Assembly: GCA_009667805.1 (NCBI GenBank)
Contig: CM019064.1
Location: 272,719,662 to 272,783,661 of the forward strand
Reading direction: 5' to 3'
Length of the DNA stretch: 64,000 nt
Source: Leptobrachium leishanense
Taxonomy: Eukaryota > Chordata > Amphibia > Anura > Megophryidae
Made by a program: the position numbers and the translations under genes. The notes under the pieces are model-generated. The model saw nothing but the letters and a program-made list of their open reading frames with translations, made no database searches and was not told the DNA's origin. Shown here piece after piece: positions 42,154-54,227 of the stretch. Position 1 is the stretch's first letter. The number at the start of each line of letters is the position of its first letter.

Positions 42154-45100
42154 TTAGATCTCAAGTTCAGTCTGGCGGGATAACCCATCCGCATTGGCAT
42201 TTTGCTTACCTGGACGGTATTGGATAGTAAAGTTGAAGGGCTGTAGGGCCAGGCTCCACCGCAGGAGCCTGCCGTTGTCTCCGGCCACCCGGTTCAGCCA
42301 TACTAGGGGGTTGTGGTCTGTGAGGACCGTGAAGGAGCGCCCATACAAATAGGGTTGGAGTTTCTTCAGTGCCCATACCAGGGCTAGGCACTCCTTCTCG
42401 ATTGCCGCATAGGCAACCTCCCTGGGTAGAAGTTTCCGACTGATGTAGGCAACCGGGTGGTCATGCCCATCTTCACCGACCTGGCTCAGCACCGCTCCCA
42501 GTCCGAACATAGAAGCATCTGTGTGGACGACGAAACGTTTAGTTGAATCAGGAGCGGTCAACACTGGGGCCTCCACCAAGGCTCGCTTGAGCTGCTGGAA
42601 GGCTTCCTCACACTCAGGGGACCACAGTACCTGTCGGGGAAGGTTCTTGCGGGTCAAGTCAGTCAGGGGTTTGGCAATGGCGCTGTAGTTGGGGACGAAG
42701 CGGCGGTAGTACCCCGCCGTACCTAGAAATGCTAACACCTGGGTTTTGGTGCGGGGTGTGGGCCACTGGGCGACAGCTTCAACCTTGATGGGTTCCGGGC
42801 GCTGCCTTTCGCAGCCCACCCGGTGGCCCAAGTACTGGACCTCGGACATGCCAACGTGGCACTTGTCTGGTTTGACTGTCAGACCTGTGGTGCCAAGGCG
42901 GTCCAGTACTGCCCGTAAGTGCTGTAAGTGGTCCTCCCAGGTGTTACTAAAGATGGCTATGTCACCTAGGTAGGCGCTGGTAAAGTCCTGCATCCCCTCT
43001 AGCAGACGATCCACCATGCGTTGGAACGTGGCCGGGACATTCTTCATCCCGAATGGCATGACCCGAAATTGGTACAGGCCAAACGGAGTGATGAATGCAG
43101 ATTTCGGCACACCTTCCTCGGCAAGGGGAATCTGCCAGTACCCCTTACACAAGTCAATGGTGGTGAGGAAGTGACCCTGGGCAATGCGGTCCAGGAGCTC
43201 GTCTACCTGGGGCATGGGGTAGGCATCGGTAACGGTGTGCTCATTGAGCCTTCTATAATCTACACAGAACCTGGTAGTGCCATCCTTCTTGGGTACTAGA
43301 ACCACCGGGGAGGCCCATGGGCTCTCGGATGGTTCTATTACCCCTAGATCCAGCATCTCGCGGATCTCCTTCTGCATCCCGTCTCTCACTGCATTGGGGA
43401 TTCGGTACGCCGTCTGCCGCAAGGGGGTTTGACTCTGGGTATCGACCCGATGCAGAGCTACAGAGGTGTAGCCGGGACGGGACAAGAACAGGTCTCGGTG
43501 CACCCGTAGCACCTGCTGAGCCTGTTCCCTGTGGCGTGGACTGAGTCCCTCGCCCAGCCGGACATCAGCTATCCCCTGGGCGCTCGGATCCCCAGGCAGT
43601 ACCGGCAGGGGGAGATCCTCCAGATCCCCCACGTCCGGTGCGCAGATGGCGGCTACTGCCTCTTCTCTTTCATGAAATGGTTTCAGCATGTTCACATGAA
43701 AGGTTCTTTGGATCCTTTCATCCGAACATCTGGCTGCGATGAAGGGGGTATCGCAGATCTTCTCTATAATTTTGTAGGGTCCCTTCCAGGCTGCCTGCAA
43801 CTTATTTTGTTTGATCGGCCGGAGCGCTAACACTTTCTGCCCTAGCTGGAAGGTGTGGTCATACCACCTCTTCTGCTTGGTTTGGGCCGCTTTGAGATTG
43901 TCCCGTACCAGGGCAGTCAATTCCTGCAGCCGGTCCCTAAACTCAAGCACCTAATCTATGGCCGAGGTCCCCTCCTCGGCCAGAGCACCTTCCCAGTGCT
44001 CCCGGAGCAAGTCCAAGGGGCCTCGGACTCTCCGGCCGTACAACAGCTCAAAGGGAGAGAAGCTAGTGGCTTCCTGGGGTACCTCCCTGTACGCGAACAA
44101 CAGATGAGGCAAGTGGCGTTCCCAGTCCTTATGGGACATGGTAAAGGTGCGAAGGAGCTGCTTGAGGGTCCCGTTAAACCACTCGCAGAGCCCGTTGGTT
44201 TGCGGGTGGTAAGGGGAACTGTACAGGGGTTTAATCCCGCACAGTCTCCAGAGCTGCTGGGTCACCTCGGCCATAAATTGCGTGCCCTGGTCAGACAAGA
44301 TTTCCTGGGGAAATCTGACCCTGGAAAATATCTGTAGTGGGTTCTCCCACTATGGGTAGGGGTCTCAGGGTTGCTTTCCGGGTGTCCCCCCTCTTTCCTA
44401 CCCGCTGGCATACCCCACAGGTCCGGCAATAGTCCCTAACATCCCCAGATAACCCGGGCCAGAAGAAGCTCTGGGTCAGGCGGTGCAGTGTCCGCCTGTG
44501 CCCCAGATGGCCTGCAAGGGGAATATCATGCCCAATCTTCAACAGATCGCGCCGATATTTCCCCGGCACTACCAGTTGCCTATGGGGTACCTGGTCCACT
44601 CCCCTCCTCGCTCCCCCGGAGGTCCTATACAACTTCCCTTGGTCCCAGGCAAATCTCACTTCCCCTACCCCTCCCGGCTCCCGCCCAGCCTGTTGTCGGT
44701 AAGGGGCAAGGGTGACGTCTTCCCTGGTGGCTTGGGCAAAGTTTGTCGGGGAATCCCAGGTCAGGGAGGGGGTATTGTCGGGGCCAAGGGTTGGGCTGGT
44801 CTCACTTACCGCGGTCCCCTCGGAGTCTGTGTGCAGAGCCTTCTTTGCTTGATGACAGGTGGTGACGGGGCATACCCCGCCAGGGTGGGTGTCCTCAAAA
44901 GTAGAGGTCAGCAGACCAAGGTCGTTGCCGAGTAGTACTTCGGTTGGTAGGTCTTTCATGATCCCTACTTCCACGTCCCAGGCATCCGTGCCCCAATCGA
45001 GATGGACACGGGCTGTAGGGATCCGGTAAGCATGGCCACCGGCGACTCGGACGGCCACCGAGTGGCCTGTGGAGGCAGCCGGGGTAATAAGGTGGGGCTG

Positions 45101-45519
45101 TGCCAGGGTAAGGGTTGCGCCGGTGTCCCGCAGGCCGTTGGCACTCTGTCCATTCACCCGAACCTTTTGGCGATGGTGCTGCCGGTTATCTTGGGCAGCT
45201 GCTTGAATCGGGTCTGCTTCATGTAGGATGCCCCAGTCTTCGGAATCACTGTGGGTTCTGGCTCCGGCTCATGTTGGCAACAATATGCCGTAGCTCTGCC
45301 CGGAGGGTGTGCTGGGTGATGCGGGGCAGGATGGTTGGCAGTCAGTGGACAGCGGTCCCGGATATGTCCGAATTGGTTGCACCCATAGCACCGGGGACCG
45401 GTCCGAGGAACCGGGGTGTGGATTGTCGGTGGCCGGGGTGCTCTCTCGGTGGGTGCGGTACGAGGCTGGGGTGCTGGATGGAACCGGGGAGGTGGGGGCC
45501 GGATGTCAGGAGGAGGTAC
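42154..45519 (-). pseudogene. pol: Pol of the second Gmr1-like element, inactivated
   Basis: Zinc knuckle CYGCNQFGHIRDRC near 45350-45390, protease LRDTGAT near 45127, integrase HHCC domain 44390-44530, integrase core from SDQGTQF (44294) to ERF-like motif CEWFNGTL, then RT and RNase H to 42154. Lesions: a frame change between knuckle and protease (about 45230-45290); a deletion of roughly 50 codons in the integrase core near 44330 that removes the first catalytic Asp and changes frame; a TAG at 43951 after GTSAID; and the RT motif reads YLGD instead of YLDD, losing a catalytic Asp. RNase H (HTDASMFGLGAV, TDHNPLVWL) is well kept. It could not work on its own. Confidence 0.9.
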
Positions 45520-46349
45520 TCACCTGGCGTCCTGGTATTCATCGGCGAGGCGGGTAGCTTCGGGCAGGGTAAGGGGACGTCGGTCTCGCACCCAATCCTG
45601 GACCTCTGGAGGTGAATAGTTATAGAACTGCTCCAGCAAGAGCAGTTGGATGATCTGGTCCGGGTGGGTGGCTTGGCATCCCTGGATCCAGCTGCGGACG
45701 GCCTGTTGCATGCGGTGCCCCCATTCCGCGTAGGAGTCATGGGTCCCTTTCTTTAGAGCTCGGAACTGGACTCGATACGCCTCGGGGTGAGCGCATAGCG
45801 GGCCAGCAGGTGTTCCTTGACCCGCTCGTACACCATGCAGTCCTCATCCGCCACAGCCCGGTAAGCTTCAGCCGCTCTGCCCGTCAACTTACTTGCCAGT
45901 AGAGGTACCCAATCTCAGGCCGCCACCTCTTGCAGGGCACATTGTCTTTCAAAATCTTGCAGGAAGCCGTCAATATCCTCGCTTCCCTCTGGGAAGAGTT
46001 TGAAGGTGGCAAAGGGAATCTTTTGCTTGGGGGGTCCGGTGCTGCCCTGGGGAGCCAGAGACCCACCGGACCGTTGCTGCATTTTTGCTTGGCGGAGTCT
46101 GTCCGTATCTGCCAAGACCCTCCCTATGATGTCGGCGGAGGGGTCTGTTCCGTACAGGGCCAGCCGCCACTGTACCTCTTGCCACCATTCTGAGGTCTCA
46201 GAGCCCTCGGAGGGAGGCATACAATTACGGTCGTCCTCCATCAATTCTCTGATGATGACCGCCTTCGGTTTGTCCCCGGGGATCTTGCCTCTGGCTTTCA
46301 GCAATTCTTTAAGGACCGTGCGCTTCAGACCCTCGTAGTGCTGGGCCAT
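45520..46349 (-). pseudogene. gag: Gag of the second Gmr1-like element, inactivated
   Basis: The N-terminal part from ATG 46349 is open for 144 codons: a SAP-like start (LKELLKARG..., then a lysine-rich turn and IIRELME) and the capsid start PFATFKLFPEGSEDIDGFLQDFERQC. A TGA at 45915 interrupts before the DW...LTGRAAEAYR segment, and a frame change near 45745-45770 follows. The SCAN-like end (LLLLEQF.., WVRDRRP, ADEYQDAR) is intact in another frame. It ends at TGA 45520. Unlike the first element, the zinc knuckle is in the same frame as this gag end, separated by that single TGA. Confidence 0.85.
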
Positions 46350-46383
46350 ACGGGGTTACGGCCGTTACTTGGGGTGTCCGCCT

Positions 46384-46583
46384 CTCGGACCCAGGGGTGT
46401 CTGAGACCGGGGTCAAGCCAGCGGCTGTTTTTCCCCCTACTGGACTGGTCTCAGAATCTCCCCCCGGATGGCGGCCGCTCCGGATGCTCGGCATGTTGCG
46501 GTGGCTGAGACCGGGGTCAAGCCAGCTGCAGTATTTCCCCCTGCTTGTCTGGTCTCAGCCGATCCCACCAGGCTGCCAGCCAA
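46384..46583 (-). repeat. Duplicated hairpin unit in the 5' leader
   Basis: Gagaccggggtcaagccag occurs near 46408 and 46508, each followed about 40 bases on by ctggtctcag, so each copy can fold on ctgagacc/ggtctcag. Lies between primer site and gag, where packaging signals usually are. Confidence 0.6.
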
Positions 46584-47147
46584 TTTGACGGATCCCGCTA
46601 CTTGGGGTGAGTAGATCTGCCATCAGCGCCAAGTACACCTGGAGGTCGGTAGTGTGGTAGCGAAGTGCCGCTGGTGCTCGTAGAATACCCCGAGGTTGCA
46701 GCGCTGTAGAGAGCTCCTTGAAGCGTCTCGGTTCCCAAAGCCCTGTTATCCCCAATTACTAGCCGAGGTAGGAGTAAAGGTTCAAACAAGAGTGATTTAT
46801 TTTTCATGGAGAACACAGCTTATTTATGGGGAAAAAATACATTGTTCTCCCCTGGTCTGCCCTCAGTCCTCCCAGGGTGATTTCTGCCACTGCCTAGAGC
46901 CATGGTCCAATTTCCCTTTGTTCACCTTGGGCCCCCCTGGTGGGTGCAGCCCTTATCCTGAGGCTCGGTGCCAGCTCGTCTGGTGAACTTTCCGTGGCTC
47001 TGAATGAGCGGGGAACAGGGGAACAACAGGGAAAATCATATTGAGGTACTTATAAAAATAAGGGCTAACGAACTTTTAATAACACAAATAAATAAACACT
47101 TGAACTGTTGTACTGCGCTACAGCGTAGTGGCGGCCGTCCCATCACA
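46584..47147 (-). repeat. 5' LTR of the second Gmr1-like element
   Basis: Partner of 41514-42075. The plus-strand start is tttgacgg instead of tgtgacgg, a changed terminal dinucleotide; end catcaca. Confidence 0.88.
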
Positions 47148-47429
47148 GGGAGCATTTCCGAAAACTAAATATCGACCACCCAAAATTTTGGATCAATCCG
47201 AAATTTCGGATCGATGTGAGTCGGATCATTTCGGGTGATTCGGATCAGTTGGTGTTGCGTTTTTTTATGAGTTATTTTGTTGCTTATTTAAGAATGGCAA
47301 GTCAATTACTATCAATAGAATGTAAGTTTCTTTACTTATTTATTCTTTTAGGATTTTGTAGACCTTTTTGGGTGAAATTTTAGGTTTTCTAACTTATATT
47401 TAAAGAAACAAGGCTTTTTAACTCATAGG

Positions 47430-47571
47430 TTTCAATGCAGCATATGAATCCGCATACTGCCGGGCAGCGCCTCTCGGCAGAATAATTCAGCATATGAATC
47501 CGCACACTGCCGGGCAGCGCCTCTCTGCAGTATAATTAATGCACCATATGAATCCGCACACTGCCGGACAG
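47430..47571. repeat. ~51-bp satellite, left block
   Basis: Three units of gcatatgaatccgcacactg / ccgggcagcgcctctctgcag in reverse orientation relative to 61513-62025. The last unit is cut by the hAT insertion. Confidence 0.8.
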
Positions 47572-47939
47572 TAGGGATGAGCTGTTCGGGTTCGGACGGT
47601 TCGGGGTTCGACCCGAACTTAGCCTGTTCGAGTAGATCGCGAACACCGAACATTTCCGGGTGTTCGCCGCATGTTCGACCACAATGGACCACAATGCATT
47701 TTCCCACTGGCCTGAAGCTTGGTTACAGCCTTGCACCTGACCACAGGTCTGGTGCAAGACTGGTTCAACACTATGCCAATCACCGCTCAGAGTCCTGATT
47801 GGGCAAATTTTGGCCAATCATGGGCTCACAGAGCTAAGTCCCGCAGCACACTATATAACGTTTCCACGCGCCGATTCTGCACGCATTTCAGAGGAGATTT
47901 CAAAGGAGATAGTTGTGTCTTGTTACTGCTGGTCTGCCA

Positions 47940-48251
47940 CGCTACTGGGGGGGTCTGGGGGGGGGTCTCATTTCTACCAAATATCAGGGAATTTAGGTGA
48001 TGTGTGTCTTGTCACTGTGCCAGCAAGTTTTTTTGGGTCTCATTTCTACCAAATATCAGGGAATTTATGTGATGTGTGTCTTGTCACTGTGCCAGCAAGT
48101 TTTTTTGGGGTTTACAACTTTCTTTAAAACATTTGTGAATTAAGGTGATCTTCTGGGTCTTGTCACTGTGCCAGCAAATCTTTTTGGGTCTCATTTCTAC
48201 CAAATATCAGGGAATTTATGTGATGTGTGTCTTGTCACTGTGCCAGCAAAT
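47940..48251 (+). repeat. Tandem repeat, ~70-bp unit (hAT 5' part)
   Basis: About four units of tgtgtcttgtcactgtgcca / gcaagtttttttggg / tcatttctaccaaatatcag. Hands over to the 81-bp array. Confidence 0.75.
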
Positions 48252-49045
48252 CTTTTTGGGGCTCACTAATTTCTTTAAAACATTTGTGAATTAAGGTGAT
48301 CTGTGTCTTGTCACACAACCAGTACCACGCAGTATTTTGGGGCTCACTAATTTCTTTAAAACATTTGTGAATTAAGGTGATCTGTGCCTCGTCACACAAC
48401 AAGTACCAAGCTGTATTTTGGGGCTCACTAATTTCTTTAAAACATTTGTGAATTAAGGTGATCTGTGTCTCGTCACACAACCAGTACCACGCTGTATTTT
48501 GGGGCTCACTAATGTCTTTAAAACACTTGTGAATTAAGGTGATCTGTGTCTCATCACACAACCATTACCACACTGTATTTTGGGGCTCACTAATTTCTTT
48601 AAAACATTTGTGAATTAAGGTGATCTGTGTCTCGTCACACATCCAGTACCACGCAGTATTTTGGGGCTCACTAATTTATTTAAAACATTTGTGAATTGAG
48701 GTGATCTGTGTCTTGTCACACAACCAGTACCACGCAGTATTTTGGGGCTCACTAATTTCTTTAAAACACTTGTGAATTAAGGTGATCTGTGTCTTGTCAC
48801 ACATCCAGTACCACGCTGTATTTTGGGGCTCACAAATTTCTTTAAAACACTTGTGAATTAAGGTGATCTGTGTCTCGTCACACATCCAGTACCATGCTGT
48901 ATTTTGGGGCTCACTAATTTCTTTAAAACACTTGTGAATTAAGGTGATCTGTGTCTCGTCACACAACCAGTACCACGCTGTATTGAGGGGGTTCACTAAT
49001 TTCTTTAAAACATTTGTGAATTGAGGTGATCTGTGTCTCGTCACT
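48252..49045 (+). repeat. Tandem repeat, 81-bp unit, about ten copies
   Basis: Unit ttttggggctcactaatttc ... ggtgatctgtgtctcgtcac with exact 81-bp spacing (for example 48333 and 48414). Because 81 is 27 codons, the reverse strand reads a repeated 27-residue pattern without stops; not called as a gene. Confidence 0.85.
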
Positions 49046-49152
49046 GGCTGCCAGCTAACAGTGTGTCTCACTGAGTTATACCAGAGTTCTTTAAATCTTT
49101 ATACCAGAGTTGAATCAGAGTTCTGTATATATTAATCTATAAATCACTCACC

Positions 49153-52087
49153 ATGTCTGAAAGAACAAAAAGGACAGGCAGACGCTCCCAGACACAGATA
49201 AGAGGGCAAGCAGCCCCTGTGTCGGGAGGCTGTGTCTCTGGTCGTGGTGGACGTGGTGCATCCTCTGCAGGGGCACGCTTGTCCTTTCTAACTGGTGCTG
49301 GCCGTCTTAAGCAGCAGCAACATACAGAGGACTTGGTGGATTGGCTAACCAGGCCATCCTCATCCTCCGAGTCCTCTGCCAGCCAGGCTTGTAGTGCTTT
49401 ACAGTCCACCTCAGCTGCCAAAGCATCTAATGCAGCCTCCATGTCCAAGGCACAGCAAACACGAGGCACAACATCCTCTGTGCCCAACCGTAGCACTAGC
49501 CAGTCCAAGGCATCACATGTCAGAGCTGCTCCGGTGCAGAGCGCTGTTGTCTCAAAGAACACATGCAGAAACTCTGCTGTCTGGGAAATCTTTAAGAAAT
49601 GTGCAGCAGACCCCACCGTTGCTATTTGTAATCTATGTCAGATGAGGCTGAAGCGTGGGATAAACACCGAACACTTGGGTACCACGTGCTTGAGGCGACA
49701 TATGAACAAGTGCCACACAACCCGTTGGCGCAAAACTTTGCGTAGGTCCTCCTCCTCCTCATCTGTCTCTACCCACACTGTATGTCCTGCCATGTCATTG
49801 CCTACAACCTCCACCGACAGGGATGATGCTACAGTAATGGATGTACCAGCAGGTGCTTCCTCACAATGTGACATCATCCCAGTAGCTGAAGATTTACGCA
49901 GTCAGATTACGTTGCCGCAGCTGCTGCAGCGAAAGAAAAAATATAGTCCCAACCATCCCCAAGCACATCGTCTAAATGCCAGCTTAGCAAAATTACTCGC
50001 ATTGCAGCTGCTGCCTTTCCAGCTGGTGGACTCTGTTCCCTTCCGTGAATTTGCTGAATGTGCTGTACCACAGTGGCAGGTTCCAAAACACCATTACTTT
50101 TCACGCAAGGCCATTCCAGCACTATACCAGCACGTGGAAGACAATGTTATTGAGTCATTGGGAAAGGCAGTCAGCAGCAAGGTGCATGTCACTTTAGACA
50201 TGTGGTCCAGCAAGCATGGACAGGGTCGTTACATTTCCTTGACGGCACACTGGGTAACTCTGATTGCAGCTGGGAGGGATCCAAGACGGGGCTCTGTGCT
50301 GGAGCTTGTTCATCCACCAAGCCTCCAGAAAGCTGCTTGTATGAGTTCTGTCTGCTCCACCACCACCTCTTCCTCCTCCTCCTCCTCCTTTCTGTCTCTG
50401 GCGAAGTGGCAGTTAAACCGACGCCTGACAGGGTCTACGCAATGGCTCAAGCAAAAAGATGCCATACTGTGCTTGAGCTGGTTTGTTTAGGGGACAGGAG
50501 CCACACCGGGTCAGAAATTTTGTCAGCTCTGCAGGGGCAGGTGCAGAGATGGTTAACACCACGCCAGCTTGAGCTGGGAATGATCGTCTGCGATAATGGC
50601 ATCAACCTTCTCTCCGCCCTACGCAAGGGTAAATTGACGCATGTACCATGCCTAGCACACGTCCTAAATCTGGTGGTACAGCGTTTCCTAACCAAGTACC
50701 CAGGGCTGCCAGAGCTTCTCATCCAGGCCAGAAAAGTCTGCAGCCACGTCAGACGGTCATTCCCAGCATTCAGCTTACCCATTGATGTTCGCCTGGCAAA
50801 AATTCAAAGAGAATTCCACCTTCCCACAAACCGTCTGATCTGTGACATGCCCACCAGGTGGAACTCGACATTAGCAATGCTGCAGCGTCTGCACAAGCAG
50901 CAGAGGGCCATCAACAAGTACCTGTGTGAGTATGGCACAAGGACAGGTTCAGGTCAACTTGGTTTCCCCCCCCCCCGCAGTGGCTGATGATCAAGGATGC
51001 ATGCACTGTACTGTCACCATTTGAGGAGGCAACGAGGATGGTGAGCAGGGACAGTGCATGCATCAGTGACACAATTCCTTTAGTGTTCCTGCTGGAGCAC
51101 ACTCTGCGGGGAATTATAGATGTGGCTCTAGAGGCAGAGCAGCGGGAGGAAGAGGAGGCCTTCCCTAGCTCTCAAGGCCCCAGTCTTTCTGCAGACAGCA
51201 TTCCAGCAGGTCCTACTCAGATCAGACAGGAGGAGGATGAGGAGGAGGAGGACTATTTAAGTAGTGGGGGGCATTGAAGGTGGGGATTCCTCAAGGAGGG
51301 TTTTGTGTGCCCAGAAACAGAAGGGCTTGTGCGTGGCTGGGAGGAGGAAGTGCACGATACGGTCATCCTCATTGACCAGGAAGACTCGGCAGCTAATGCC
51401 ACCTCCAACCTATGCTGCATGGGCTCCCTAATGATGCAAAGCCTGCTAAAGGACCCCAGGATTCGTGCTATCAAGGAGAGGGATCATTACTGGTTGGCAG
51501 CCCTTCTTGATCCACGATACAAGGGGAAAGTTGCAGAGCTCATCCTGCCTGCACAGAGGGAGCACAGGATGAAAAAACTTGAGGCCGCTCTAAAGCGACA
51601 CTTGTGTAACACCTTTCCAGGCACTGGTAGATTACCAAGTGCTGACACATGTGCTTCTGAGGCTGCGGGTGATCAGAGGAATAGCGGTGAAGGCCAGGGC
51701 CACTTGACTGATGCTTTTTTAAATTTTTTTAGTCCACGACGCCCAAGGACGTCAAATGTAGGCACCCATTGCCAGCGTCTTCACCATATGGTGCAGGACT
51801 ACCTAGGGGCAAGGGCAGACCTAGATACCTTTCCAGCAGATGATCCACTGGCTTACTGGGTGTTGAGATTGGATCACTGGCCAGAACTTAGCCAATATGC
51901 TATGCAGCTACTAGGTTGCCCTTCATCTAACGTGCTTTCCGAAAGGACGTTCAGTGCCGCTGGAGGTTTTGTCACAGACAAAAGAGTGCGTCTGTCCACC
52001 GACTCTGTAGACCGGCTGACATTTATAAAAATGAATCAGTCCTGGATCAGCAGCTATCAATCCCCTGATGCTGAAGTAATGGAATAG
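49153..52087 (+). pseudogene. hAT transposase (BED finger, DDE core, hATC dimerisation domain), inactivated
   Basis: Starts MSERTKRTGRRSQ at 49153. A low-complexity N-terminus is followed by a BED-type zinc finger (CNLC ... HMNKCH, about 49630-49720). Then the catalytic core: TLDMWSS with the first Asp near 50198, MIVCDNG with the second near 50590 and the PTRWNST motif near 50850. The hATC domain near the C-terminus has PSSNVLSERTFSAAGG, which carries the catalytic Glu, and ends VDRLTFIKMN. Lesions: a frame change near 50255-50430, another at a run of 13 C (50966-50978), and a TGA at 51275. A Ser-rich and a Glu-rich run (tcctcc and gaggag microsatellites) sit near the breaks. The enzyme would cut the element at the TAGGGATG ends; this copy cannot make it. 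Confidence 0.92.
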
Positions 52088-52743
52088 ATAGGGGATGTCC
52101 TCTCTGCATTCACAAAACCTCCAGCACTGAACTCTTCCACAATACCACAAAAGGGTTATGGTGTGAAGGCACTTGCTGCCATGAAAGGCACAATATTTGG
52201 CTGCACTGACGCCTGTGCCAGATTTATATCATTTTATTTTTTTGAACCGCAGGGTCCAACCCTGCACTCTTCCACAATACCACAGAGGGATTACTGTATG
52301 ATGATACTTGCTGGCCTGGCATTAAAGGCACAATATCTGGGTGCACTGACGCCCATTACCAGATCAAAAGCTTTTCAATATAGGACCACATGGTCCACCC
52401 CTGCACTCTTCCACCATACCACAGAGGGTTTACTGTATGATGATACTTGCTGCCCTGGCAGTCTTGCACCAAAGGCAGACTATCTGGGTGCACTGACGCC
52501 TTAACCAGATGCATATCTTTTTAATATAGGACCGCAAGGTTCACCCCTGCACTCTTCCACAATAACACAGAGGGGTTACTGTATGATGATTCTTGCTGGC
52601 CTGGCATTAAAGGCACAATATCTGGGTGCACTGACGCCCATTACCAGATCAAAAACTTTTCAATATAGGACCACATGGTCCACCCCTGCATTCTTCCACA
52701 ATACTACAGAGGGGTTACTGTATGATGATACTTGCTGGCCTGG

Positions 52744-53663
52744 TGTAAGGAAAATCGCCGCCGGCGTAGTAAAAAGTCTATATCCAGCGCCGCCTCGTAG
52801 TGATGGGACATTCAGTAGTATTCGCAATACTCCCCTCTGCCTGTGCAATGCTCAGGTGTTGCTTAAATCACCTTAATGCTCCTGCATATAACCAGACCAC
52901 GCCTGTCAAGCAACGCTTTCTCGTTGCCTTGGAATCTCCAAGCTGTAAGGAGCTAAACCTGTCTTTTCCAGACCACCTGAATTCCAACTTCCTTACCCGC
53001 TGGACCTCTTCTTAAAAAACCTACTTGATACTCTGCTGGATCCCCCATACTATCAAGATCACTCTTGCTACAAACTTTATGGATTTCTTACCCTACCTGG
53101 ATTACAAGAATTTACCTGTGATTACACCGAAGCTCTGAGGACTCCGATATATATTTATATATTACTTTATCCGCTATTATTTCTACTTCTCCTAATCTCC
53201 ACTTTCCAAGCTATTTCTATGTTTCTGAACTAGCCACTTATCCCTTCCTAAAGCTTGGTTCATGTTATAGCCTATTATATTCTGTCTATACCTGCAGTCT
53301 GCATATATAATATATCCTCTCTGGTTCCTTGCTACTCCATTGCCCCCCCCTTTCTGTATGTGAATATATATGTATTCTCCCTGTTCATTATCTGTGTCTG
53401 CTTCATTATTATAATGCTATTTATCTTTAGTTCTGGTCTAGCATTTCTGCCTATTCTTTATCTAGAACTTCAGCTTACCCATTGATATCATTTATTCAGC
53501 ATTCTCCTTCTGTTGCATAACCCTTCCTATATTGTTATTGCCTTTTAATCATTTCTTTTGTGCCTTTCAATAAATCTGTTTATATAAATATATATCTGCC
53601 TTGTAAGATCCCATTCATTGCACATTGGCTTGACCTTGCTGCCCCGGAACCTGTATCCTGACA
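52744..53663 (+). mobile_element. Solo LTR, 920 bp
   Basis: Starts TGTAAGGAAAATCG and ends TATCCTGACA, with cctgg on both sides (52739-52743, 53664-53668). AATAAA at about 53568 lies ~95 bp before the end, as expected for R-U5. No internal retroviral or gypsy genes remain, so it formed by LTR-LTR recombination. Family not assigned. Confidence 0.82.
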
Positions 53664-53781
53664 CCTGGCATTAAAGGCACAATATCTGGGTGCACTGACG
53701 CCCATTACTAGATCAAAAACCTTTCAATATAGGACCACATGGTCCACCCCTGCACTCTTCCACAATACCACAGAGGGGTTA

Positions 53782-54227
53782 GGCTAGGGTCAGATGAGCG
53801 CATTTTCTACGGACTGTGCGTCCGTGCAGTACGGACGTACTTACTGACTGACGACAAGGTAGTGGCCACACAGTCTGTTTTTTTTCACTGACGTATTTTT
53901 TGACTGATGTAGCAGGGAAAATAAATTACAAGGAAAGAACATTCTGTCCGTCAAAAATGCTGGACGTATAAATGCAGTCCGTCTGACCTTGTTGCATCAC
54001 TCACAAAGCTATGCGGACGTTGTGGACGTGGCGCACTCTGCACGTCCGTTCTAGCAGTATTACGTTCTTGCCTAACCTGCGTCCGTTTGCAGCGTCCGTC
54101 AGCCCCCGCACTTCTGTGCGGACGTACTTCGTGTGTGGGGCTCCATTTAACACAATTGTATGCTATCACGGACGTTCTTATGTGCGGGCAACACGGACGT
54201 TAACACTGCGTTCGTCTGACCCCAGCC
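53782..54227. mobile_element. Harbinger-like MITE, GGCTAGGGTCAGA family
   Basis: Ends ggctagggtcagatgagcgc and gtctgaccccagcc, tta on both sides, inside the hAT tandem array. Confidence 0.85.

Larger units (their letters stand above)
41514..47147 (-). mobile_element. Second Gmr1-like Ty3/gypsy element, decayed
   Basis: LTRs 41514-42075 and 46584-47147 (about 562 bp), target duplication gggag (41509-41513, 47148-47152). Minus strand. Same unusual protease-integrase-RT-RNase H order as the element at 8894, but different LTRs and several lesions. The LTRs differ at several percent by eye, so it is older. The region after the 5' LTR (tggcaggctggtgggat-like text) only loosely fits a tRNA-Leu primer site. 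Confidence 0.9.

Noticed and set aside
48235..49071. Repeat-protein genes on the minus strand
   Set aside because: Open frames are a by-product of an 81-bp (27-codon) tandem unit inside a transposon; kept only as a low-interest observation.
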